Part shown: positions 34,008-42,329 of the stretch, piece after piece
Numbering within the stretch: the stretch's first letter is position 1
How the letters are laid out: each line of letters opens with the position of its first letter
Assembly: GCA_905233915.1 (NCBI GenBank)
Contig: CAJOFM010000020.1
Span: 1 to 51,372 of the forward strand
Direction of reading: 5' to 3'
From: an uncultured Muribaculaceae bacterium
GTDB taxonomy: Bacteria; Bacteroidota; Bacteroidia; Bacteroidales; Muribaculaceae
DNA length: 51,372 bases
Notes under the pieces: generated by a model
Seen by the model: only the letters and a program-made list of their open reading frames with translations
Told to the model about the DNA's origin: nothing
Databases searched by the model: none
Translations under genes and position numbers: made by a program

Positions 34008-34603
34008 CACAGGTAACGGATACGGTTAAACGGGTTGCCATCGCCACCCTCGGGATAAATTTTACGGAAACCTACGGGCAGGCTTTCCTCAACTTTATCG
34101 GGCACAATACTCATGCCGCTGAACAACGAGGGCAGGAAGCGCGCAAAGTTGACACGCACCTTAACCTTCCAGTGCGGAGGGTCAAAAGTGAATGTCGTTG
34201 CCTTGCTGTTAAGGGTCGCAACACACTTCAGCGGCTTAATCAAGGTAACACGGTCACGCTGGCTATATAGCCACAGTTGGTACTTGTTGTCCACGGCACT
34301 GTTGGCAATGTAACCGATGACGGTTCCAGGAACGAGGTTGATATCGGGCGAGTCGAGCAGGATGATGCGGTAACCAATATTATGCAGTCCCTTATAGCGC
34401 TCGATGCCCAAAGTCATCTCCTCGTTGGGATAATACCAGATGCCCTCAAGGGGCTGCATATCGGTCTCGTCAAGGCGCACCCGCATGGAGTCCACGTCGA
34501 GTCCGTAGAGTACGACTGATTTTTTGGGAACGCCGTCACCAGCCGCCACCGTGAGAGGCAGCAACATCGTCAAGAGCAATATGGTGACCGCGCGGCGCAA
34601 CAT
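34007..34603 (-). CDS. secreted protein of unknown function
   Basis: The protein has 198 residues with a signal peptide (MLRRAVTILLLTMLLPLTVAA). The body includes VVLYGLDVDSMRVRLDETDM, EEMTLGIERYKGLHNIGYRI, a TVIGYIANSAVDNKYQLWLY segment and a C-terminal PEGGDGNPFNRIRYL. I do not recognise it. It sits 7 nt downstream of the DUF3078 gene and overlaps the next gene, so the three are translationally linked and probably make parts of one envelope module. Confidence 0.75.
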   Translation of the reverse strand: MLRRAVTILLLTMLLPLTVAAGDGVPKKSVVLYGLDVDSMRVRLDETDMQPLEGIWYYPNEEMTLGIERYKGLHNIGYRIILLDSPDINLVPGTVIGYIANSAVDNKYQLWLYSQRDRVTLIKPLKCVATLNSKATTFTFDPPHWKVKVRVNFARFLPSLFSGMSIVPDKVEESLPVGFRKIYPEGGDGNPFNRIRYL

Positions 34604-34610
34604 TCAATGA

Positions 34611-35858
34611 CTAGTTGACGGTTGCAAAGCGGTAAATCACACCTAAACTCAGGATCTCCTTGAACTGCCAATAATTCCAGTCGTCGTCACGCTGGCGAGA
34701 GCGGTCAAAGCGCAGGTGAGTGTAGAGCTGGGTGGTCAGGTACTTGCCGATAGACAAGTCAAGGGTATTCTCCCAGTCTCCCTGCACATACTCGTAATTG
34801 GTGAACATATAGAGCCTGGAGGAGAACATCACACTGGGATTGAAACGCCACAGCAACTTAGCCTCGAAATTGCTACCCACAGTGCTCTTGGAGTGCTTGC
34901 CGGCATCGATGCCGAAACGAACGGGGTCGATATCGGTGATGTTGCGGCAATACTTGAGGTTATAGGAAATCGGCGCGATGGCAAGGGTGAACATGCGGTC
35001 GTCGGCCTTCTTGTAGCTATAGGTCATACCAAGACCGATATTCAACTCGGCAGGCGACAGGAAGGCTGCGGTCATCGTGCGGGTATTCACCTTGTAGTTG
35101 TTCAGGAACTGGGTGGTGAAATTCAGCATGGCACTGTAATACCAGTTTTTCACAGCCTTGTAACCCAATTGTGATGAGAACAGGAAGTTATCCTCATTAA
35201 TCATGTATTTACGGATGCTGTCGCCATGGGTAGTTGCTATACCCAGCTTATAGGACAAGGCATTGTTAAACAACCAGTTGGGATGCAAGTCCTGATTAAG
35301 GTTGCAATTCCAGTTAATGGAACCGAGCAAGGCAAGGTTATTCTCGCCACCCTGATACCAGTTGCCGCTGATGTAGGACTGGGTAAACTGCAAGGAGGCG
35401 TTGAACACGTGCAACCAGTCATGAACGGGAGGTGCGGGAACCTCGGGCGGAGTGACATCATCCACAACCACCTGGGCTGGCGCGATAGTGAGCATGCCCT
35501 GACGGGGATCAGCATTGATAACACCCTCGGGAGGAGCCTCGGGCAAACGGTTGGCATTATAGGCCACCAGCTGGGGATTATCGATCATCACACGCTGGCG
35601 CACACGGCGGACGCGTGCTGAATTGTCGATGGCCTCTTGCAGCCAGGCATCTCCAGCATCCAAGTTATACAATTGGCTATTGGTGCTAGCCTTAGCGTGG
35701 GCATCAACAGCATCGTAATTGTCATAGACCAGCGGCGCATAGAGCATATTAGGCTCCACGTCGGGACGCTCACCATCATGGGCGCTAGCGGCAAGACCCA
35801 TCACTGTCGTCACCGCAAGGGTCAAACAGAATCTCAGTGTCAAACTCGGTTTCATCAT
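34611..35858 (-). CDS. DUF3078 family outer-membrane protein
   Basis: The protein has 415 residues with a signal peptide. A variable N-terminal third (to about residue 150, rich in Ala, Asp and Pro) is followed by the DUF3078 barrel-like part. This starts FNASLQFTQSYISGNWYQGG and ENNLALLGSINWNCNL, and continues with WLFNNALSYKLGIATT, NFLFSSQLGYKAVKNWYYSA and the terminal ILSLGVIYRFATVN. The SGNWYQGGENNLALLGS block is the family's hallmark. The protein is expected in the outer membrane. Function of the family is unknown. The gene is preceded by a 52-nt gap. Confidence 0.85.
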   Translation of the reverse strand: MMKPSLTLRFCLTLAVTTVMGLAASAHDGERPDVEPNMLYAPLVYDNYDAVDAHAKASTNSQLYNLDAGDAWLQEAIDNSARVRRVRQRVMIDNPQLVAYNANRLPEAPPEGVINADPRQGMLTIAPAQVVVDDVTPPEVPAPPVHDWLHVFNASLQFTQSYISGNWYQGGENNLALLGSINWNCNLNQDLHPNWLFNNALSYKLGIATTHGDSIRKYMINEDNFLFSSQLGYKAVKNWYYSAMLNFTTQFLNNYKVNTRTMTAAFLSPAELNIGLGMTYSYKKADDRMFTLAIAPISYNLKYCRNITDIDPVRFGIDAGKHSKSTVGSNFEAKLLWRFNPSVMFSSRLYMFTNYEYVQGDWENTLDLSIGKYLTTQLYTHLRFDRSRQRDDDWNYWQFKEILSLGVIYRFATVN

Positions 35859-35910
35859 AATGTCTATCTCTTGGAGGTTAATAAATATCTATGGTTCAGC
35901 ATATTGACTA

Positions 35911-36588
35911 TTAAGCATCATAGAGTTTCTCATTGCGGGCAGGTTTCTTGGTCTCCTGCTGCTCCTTCTTCTGCTGCTCGCGCTTAGCCTTTTGCTTGGT
36001 TTGCACCTTTTGGCGTTTGCGCTCATGATTGGGCTGCTGGGTTTTGTTCTCGGCAAAACTCTTGATCATGTCCTCAACCGCCTCGCGGTTACCGTACAGA
36101 TAATTGACTGTCACCTCAATAATGAGGTTCTGGTGCTTGGACACGATATCGGCTATGACGGCCCGCGAGCCGTCGGGCATCGTACCATAAATGCTGTAGG
36201 TCTTCTTGAAGCCCTTGACCTTGAGTTTGCCGTTGCTCAGGTCATACATATTGTAACCCAAGGCCTTGCGCTGCAGGTTCTCGGTGAGCATTTTCTTCTC
36301 GTCACCCTTGTCCTTGCTATAGAGCTGGACGGTCATGACCATGTCTTCCCACTGAACTTCAAACCTCGTTGGGCTGTTGTAGGTTACGAAGCCGCCATCG
36401 GGAGTTTCAAACGACAGGTCATACCGGCTCCAATTATAGATGGTCGCTACAGCGTCAATAGCACATGAGAACAGCACAAGCAACAGCACAGTCCATGCCT
36501 TGAACAGCATTATCGTCCCAATGCCCATTCTATTCTTAGAAGGGACGCTGGAACGGTAGTCCTTACAGTTGCATCCTATAGTTGCCAT
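35911..36588 (-). CDS. membrane-anchored protein with a basic Gln/Lys tail
   Basis: The protein has 225 residues from the ATG at 36588; ATGs at 36528 and 36510 (MLFKAWTVLLLVLFSCAIDA) would give a more standard signal peptide, so the N-terminus is uncertain. After one hydrophobic segment comes a domain with WSRYDLSFETPDGGFVTYNS, RFEVQWEDMVMTVQLY and VKGFKKTYSIYGTMPDGSRA. The last 40 residues are KRQKVQTKQKAKREQQKKEQ-like and probably helical. No family is recognised. The gap to the GH25 gene is 7 nt, so the two are co-transcribed. Confidence 0.7.
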   Translation of the reverse strand: MATIGCNCKDYRSSVPSKNRMGIGTIMLFKAWTVLLLVLFSCAIDAVATIYNWSRYDLSFETPDGGFVTYNSPTRFEVQWEDMVMTVQLYSKDKGDEKKMLTENLQRKALGYNMYDLSNGKLKVKGFKKTYSIYGTMPDGSRAVIADIVSKHQNLIIEVTVNYLYGNREAVEDMIKSFAENKTQQPNHERKRQKVQTKQKAKREQQKKEQQETKKPARNEKLYDA

Positions 36589-36595
36589 AGCATTT

Positions 36596-37357
36596 TCAGT
36601 TAGGTTGTTGCACTTGGTCTAAATACTGGCTCCACTCGCGCTTACTGCCGCGAAAGATGTTCAGGTCCACGTCGCCTTTCACACCCTTGACCTCACCCTC
36701 GTGGCTGAACTGCTGGAAACGGTGAGACATGTGGGGCAACAGGTCAGGGTTAGTGAATGAGCACAGCCACAGGTCGTGGTCGGCCAGCATGTCTTTGTAA
36801 TACTTATTATAGCCGTCGAGATTGGTGTAGATTACCACCTGATAGCCCTTGTCGGTGAGAATGTTAATCATTTCCATGACCCGTTCAATAGCCGTCTGGC
36901 GGTTAGTCGTGGCGCCGTTACCCCAGTCATCCTCGAGGTCTATAACCAACGGCAGGTCCAACTGTTTATCCCCGATAGTGCCCAACAGGTTGTCGGCCTG
37001 CTCCTTACCGCTGCGGTTCTTGCGGAAGAAATGGTAGGCACCCACCTTAAGTCCAGCCCGACGCGCGTTGCGGTAATTCCGGTCAAAAGCCTCGTCCTTG
37101 TAAGTTTTGCCCTCACTTGCCTTGATGAATACAAACTGGTAGTCATCGTCACGCACCTGATCGAAGTCAATCTCACCATTGTGCTTGGACACGTCAATGC
37201 CCGCTACTGGGTAGTGGAAGCGGTCCACATTGACTGAGTGTGGCAGGATGTAACGCCATCCCACATAGATACCCATCAACACAACAAGTGCAGCCGCTCC
37301 TAAAAGGAGCAGCCACTTGATGTAGTCGGGTCGTGTAGGAACCTGGCGTCTACCCAT
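36596..37357 (-). CDS. membrane-anchored GH25 lysozyme
   Basis: The protein has 253 residues. A single transmembrane helix (IKWLLLLGAAALVVLMGIYV, about 13-32) is followed by a GH25 domain: AGIDVSKHNGEIDFD, FVFIKASEGKTYKDEAFD, VGAYHFFRKNRSG and LPLVIDLEDDWG. The Asp and Glu of DLEDD are the catalytic residues. It cleaves the N-acetylmuramic acid to N-acetylglucosamine bond of peptidoglycan on the periplasmic side. The gene is 14 nt downstream of the TM2-domain gene. Confidence 0.94.
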   Translation of the reverse strand: MGRRQVPTRPDYIKWLLLLGAAALVVLMGIYVGWRYILPHSVNVDRFHYPVAGIDVSKHNGEIDFDQVRDDDYQFVFIKASEGKTYKDEAFDRNYRNARRAGLKVGAYHFFRKNRSGKEQADNLLGTIGDKQLDLPLVIDLEDDWGNGATTNRQTAIERVMEMINILTDKGYQVVIYTNLDGYNKYYKDMLADHDLWLCSFTNPDLLPHMSHRFQQFSHEGEVKGVKGDVDLNIFRGSKREWSQYLDQVQQPN

Positions 37358-37371
37358 AGGCAGTCAAGGTG

Positions 37372-37818
37372 TTAGAACAACGGGAAATTACTGGTGGTGT
37401 AAACCCACTTCTGCTCAAACTCTTGCTGAGTCGAGGTAAAGAAGAGCACACCCTGGATGATGGACACTATCTCGGTAACAACGCCCAGAATGCCACAAGT
37501 GAGCAAGGTAGCCAATAGGAACACGATACCAGCGGTAGGTTTGTTCAGATAGAAGTAATGCAGGCCCAAGGCGCCCATCAGCAGAGCGAGCAAACCGGCG
37601 ATGCCGCGGCTCTTGCCCGACGGGCCGTTGGTGAACACGCTGTCGAGAGCATTGGAAGCCTGATTACCGAACTGGCGCCACTGCTCCTGGAAGTTGGGTT
37701 GATCCTGATCACTGTAGGATACGTTGGTCTCAGCACCGCAATAAGGGCACTTCACGCGATTAACCTTCTCTTGAGTGCTATACTGCTTTCCGCACTCGGG
37801 ACAATTATGAATGTACAT
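37372..37818 (-). CDS. TM2-domain protein with an N-terminal zinc ribbon
   Basis: The protein has 148 residues. Four cysteines in CPECGK...CPYCGAE (6-28) form a zinc ribbon. A Gln/Ser-rich linker leads to the TM2 domain: GKSRGIAGLLALLMGALGLHYFYL, a turn, then AGIVFLLATLLTCGILGVVTEIVSIIQGV, giving two helices. TM2 proteins are small membrane proteins of mostly unknown function. Upstream at 37857-37889 lies an ECF-like promoter block shared with the gene at 887-1300. It is 14 nt upstream of GH25. Confidence 0.9.
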   Translation of the reverse strand: MYIHNCPECGKQYSTQEKVNRVKCPYCGAETNVSYSDQDQPNFQEQWRQFGNQASNALDSVFTNGPSGKSRGIAGLLALLMGALGLHYFYLNKPTAGIVFLLATLLTCGILGVVTEIVSIIQGVLFFTSTQQEFEQKWVYTTSNFPLF

Positions 37819-37856
37819 AGTCTTTTGTTTTAATTGTTTGTAACTTGATTCATTTG

Positions 37857-37889
37857 TCCGTTAGACGCACCAACGGTCCAAAAAGTTTC
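37857..37889 (-). promoter_or_regulatory. ECF-sigma-like promoter upstream of the TM2 gene
   Basis: On the minus strand GAAACTTTTTGG is followed after nine bases by GCGTCTAACGGACA (core at 37857-37868). The same blocks with the same spacing occur at 1331-1359. The predicted start is about 30-40 nt before the ATG at 37818. Confidence 0.5.
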
Positions 37890-37908
37890 ATCTACCATGA
37901 AAAATTTC

Positions 37909-39996
37909 TCAACGCTTCCGGCGTTGTGCACCAGCACGCTGCTTTTGCTGCTGTTGCTGCATCCTCTGGGCTTCCTCGAGGCGCTGTGCCCACTTGCTCT
38001 TCTTCTTGGGCTTGGCAGCATTAGCGGCCATGGTTGCGCGCACCTTATCCTCGGTAACGAAGAGTCGGCAGCTATAGGTCTGCAGGATAGTGATCAACAG
38101 TGAGATAAAGTAGTAATAACTCAGACCTGAGGCGTAATTGTTGAAGAACACAAGGAACATCAACGGCATCAAGTACATCATCCACTTCATGCCCGGCATC
38201 GACTGTGACGAGGGTTGTGACTTAGTGGTGATGTAGGTGTAGATGATGTTGGTCACCGTCATCAAGAGGCAGAAGAGGCTGATGTGGTTGCCAAAGGTGC
38301 TGGAGATGAACGGAATGTGCTGGCTCCACTCGACAATCTTGTCGGGAGCGCTCAGGTCGTTGGCCCACAAGAAGGACTGGCCGCGCAACTCGATGCACGA
38401 GGGGAAGAAAGTGAACATTGCAATCAGGATAGGCATCTGCAGCATCATGGGCAGACAGCCACCGAATGGGCTTGCGCCAGCCTGCTTGTAGAGTTCCATC
38501 GTCTTTTGCTGCTTCTTGAGGGCATCTTCCTGGTTGGGATACTTCTCATTAATCTTGGCAATGTCAGGAGCCAGGATGCGCATCTTGGCCTGGGAGATGT
38601 AGCTCTTGTAGGTGAGCGGAGAAAGCACCACCTTGAGAATGATGGTCAAGACAAGGATGATGAGTCCGTAGTTGGTCATGAACTTTCCTAACCAGTCAAA
38701 TACCGGAATGATAATACCGGTGTTGATCCATCGGAACAGCTTCCAGCCCAGGGGAATGAGGTGCGTCAGCTTCAGGTCCTCCTTGGGTGAATACTTGTCG
38801 TAATCCGACAGCATGTGGTAGCGGTTGGGACCCATATAGAAATAGAACGAAGCGGGCGTTTCCTTGTCGCTCGAGTAAGGGATCAAGGTGTGGATGTTCA
38901 CATCCTTGAGGTATTTCTCGTAATCGGGCGTGTCCTTGGTGTCGGTGCTCGTCATCTTGGCAGTGCTCATCACGCTGTCGGTGATCAAAACGGTTGAGAA
39001 GAACTGATTCTTGGCACTCACCCATTTGAGTTTGTCCTTGACTTCCTTCTCGTCGCTGCCGTTTTCGCGGGTGTACTTCACATCCCCACCCTTGCCAGCG
39101 AACTTATAGTAAATGGCACTGTTGCGTTCCTCAAACTGCTTGCCAAACTCGTGACGCGAAATCTTCTGATGCCAATCGAGGTCCACAAGGTTGATGTTGA
39201 GCGGGATGATGCGGGTCATGCTCTTTTGCACCATCTCCATGCGCACCATGTAACTGTTGGGCACCAGCGTGTACTTCAAACCCCATTGGGCACCACCCTC
39301 GAGTTCCAAGTTCATCAGCAAGGTGCTGTCATTGAGTTTCTGGGGCTCAAAGAAGAAGTTCTTGGTCTCGAAGCGCTGCGTGTTGTTGCTCAGGGTAAAG
39401 CTGTAATCATTGTCACCCTTGTCGAAGAGCACCAGTTGCGGCGAGTTCCAGGTCTTGTAGCCCTTTAACGTGGCACGGGCAATAATACCACCCTTGGTCG
39501 AGAATTCCACCTTCAACGAGTCGTTCTCGAGGGCCACCATCTGCTCGGTGCCCGTGAGAGATGCGGCAAACGAGCCGTTCTTGGCATACACGTCAAGCAC
39601 GCGTTGCACGGCCTGCACTGCCAGGTTGTGAACGGCGGGGTTGCCACTCGTGGTAGCGGTCACCTCATCCCATTGTACGGTAGTATCGGCCACGGTCACG
39701 GTGCCCGAGATCTTACCATCCTTGAGCGAGAGGATAACGCCCTCGTTATTAATAGTGGCATTGTCGGCAGGCATGCTTTCAAGCACATTCTGCAAGTGTG
39801 CCATTTCGGCGGTGCTCAGTGTGTCCACGTCGCCCGCAGCGATATCGCGGTGCTGCTCGGCAGCTTGTACGGCCGCGATAGAGTCCATTTGTCGCTGACG
39901 TTCGGCCAACTCGGCCTCACTGGGCTGATTGAGCCACATGAAGCCAAAAATGACCACGCCCATCAGCAACATTCCAATCAAAGTGTTTTTATCCAT
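37909..39996 (-). CDS. yidC: membrane protein insertase YidC
   Basis: The protein has 695 residues. It has an N-terminal helix (LIGMLLMGVVIFGFMWL), a large periplasmic P1 domain (about 60-440), then the conserved Oxa1/YidC core: FDWLGKFMTNYGLIILVLTII, LSPLTYKSYISQAKMRILAP, GGCLPMMLQMPILIAMFTFF, HISLFCLLMTVTNIIYTYI and a last helix pair. A basic Gln/Arg-rich tail (about 660-695) is typical of Bacteroidota YidC and contacts the ribosome. It inserts inner-membrane proteins alone or with SecYEG. It is usually next to pyrG; here a four-helix-bundle gene lies between them. Confidence 0.97.
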   Translation of the reverse strand: MDKNTLIGMLLMGVVIFGFMWLNQPSEAELAERQRQMDSIAAVQAAEQHRDIAAGDVDTLSTAEMAHLQNVLESMPADNATINNEGVILSLKDGKISGTVTVADTTVQWDEVTATTSGNPAVHNLAVQAVQRVLDVYAKNGSFAASLTGTEQMVALENDSLKVEFSTKGGIIARATLKGYKTWNSPQLVLFDKGDNDYSFTLSNNTQRFETKNFFFEPQKLNDSTLLMNLELEGGAQWGLKYTLVPNSYMVRMEMVQKSMTRIIPLNINLVDLDWHQKISRHEFGKQFEERNSAIYYKFAGKGGDVKYTRENGSDEKEVKDKLKWVSAKNQFFSTVLITDSVMSTAKMTSTDTKDTPDYEKYLKDVNIHTLIPYSSDKETPASFYFYMGPNRYHMLSDYDKYSPKEDLKLTHLIPLGWKLFRWINTGIIIPVFDWLGKFMTNYGLIILVLTIILKVVLSPLTYKSYISQAKMRILAPDIAKINEKYPNQEDALKKQQKTMELYKQAGASPFGGCLPMMLQMPILIAMFTFFPSCIELRGQSFLWANDLSAPDKIVEWSQHIPFISSTFGNHISLFCLLMTVTNIIYTYITTKSQPSSQSMPGMKWMMYLMPLMFLVFFNNYASGLSYYYFISLLITILQTYSCRLFVTEDKVRATMAANAAKPKKKSKWAQRLEEAQRMQQQQQKQRAGAQRRKR

Positions 39997-39998
39997 AT

Positions 39999-40033
39999 TC
40001 AGTTTTCAGTTGTCAGTTTTCAGTTGTCAGTTT
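39999..40033 (+). repeat. 7-bp-period repeat, left end of the four-helix unit
   Basis: Five heptamers alternate TCAGTTT and TCAGTTG. The last codons and stop of the four-helix gene lie in this array (its ending LTTEN is encoded by the repeat). The first 26 bases are exactly inverted at 40427-40452. Confidence 0.85.
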
Positions 40034-40378
40034 ATTTGCGAGAGAAGTGAGCATCTTATCAACCTCAACTATCAAGGTTTTTGATACTGATGTTCTTGTC
40101 TCCTCTAAATAATGAAGTCTCTCACATATTTCCATTTGTGTCGATAGCTCTCGGAGAGAGCCACGTGCCATAGACAAAAATCTTATAAACTCTTTAGATG
40201 AATCCCGGCCATGGCCTTCAGCAATATTTGAAGGAACCGATACAGCAGCTCTACGCATCTGATCTGATAATGCGTATGTTTCGTCTTTAGGCAAATGTTG
40301 GACGACCATATATACTTCAACAGTCAAGTCCATCGCCTTCTGCCATACTTTCAGTTCTCTAAAGTCGCTTGATCTCAT
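40013..40378 (-). CDS. four-helix bundle protein (23S rRNA intervening-sequence family)
   Basis: The protein has 121 residues. The family's hallmark motifs are all present: FRELKVWQKAMDLTVEVYMV at the start, LPKDETYALSDQMRRAAVSVP, SNIAEGHGR and the ending EVDKMLTSLANKLTTEN. It belongs to the S23/IVP four-helix family, whose genes occur within rRNA intervening sequences and as stand-alone copies of unknown function, and which are structurally related to the Avd accessory protein of diversity-generating retroelements. The protein's last residues are encoded by the heptamer array. The gene lies inside an inverted-repeat-bounded unit between pyrG and yidC. Confidence 0.93.
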   Translation of the reverse strand: MRSSDFRELKVWQKAMDLTVEVYMVVQHLPKDETYALSDQMRRAAVSVPSNIAEGHGRDSSKEFIRFLSMARGSLRELSTQMEICERLHYLEETRTSVSKTLIVEVDKMLTSLANKLTTEN

Positions 40379-40426
40379 ATTAAATTACATTAGTATTTTC
40401 AGTTTTCAGCTGGCAGTAGTTATTTC

Positions 40427-40457
40427 ACTGAAAACTGACAACTGAAAACTGATGACT
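40427..40457 (+). repeat. 7-bp-period repeat, right end of the four-helix unit
   Basis: Heptamers ACTGAAA, ACTGACA, ACTGAAA and ACTGATG are the reverse complement of the array at 39999-40033. A short related stretch (TTCAGTTTTCAGC) lies just inside at 40398-40410. Confidence 0.8.
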
Positions 40458-40459
40458 GC

Positions 40460-42168
<1,709 letters not shown>

Positions 42169-42247
42169 TTAATAGGTAATAACAGTAGGTAATGGACGTG
42201 TTTATTCAGCAGATTAGTCGATAAAAAGAGGTGACTTATCTAAATTA

Positions 42248-42280
42248 TTTGTTCCGTTTCACCATTTTCAAGTAATTTTG
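42248..42280 (+). promoter_or_regulatory. promoter of the 940-residue outer-membrane protein
   Basis: TTTG (42248-42251), a 21-nt spacer and TAATTTTG (42273-42280) lie about 50 nt upstream of the ATG at 42330. Confidence 0.6.
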
Positions 42281-42329
42281 CGGCACGATACACCTATTAT
42301 ATATTATATATATACCTGACAATAAAAAC

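Larger units (their letters stand above)
39999..40452. mobile_element. candidate mobile unit with 26-bp terminal inverted repeats
   Basis: The sequences at 39999-40024 and 40427-40452 are perfect 26-bp inverted copies. Between them lies only the four-helix-bundle gene (40013-40378). The unit, 454 bp, separates pyrG and yidC, which are neighbours in related Bacteroidales. No transposase is encoded, so movement would need help in trans. The repeats are made of heptamers, so they could also have arisen by repeat expansion rather than transposition. Confidence 0.4.
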
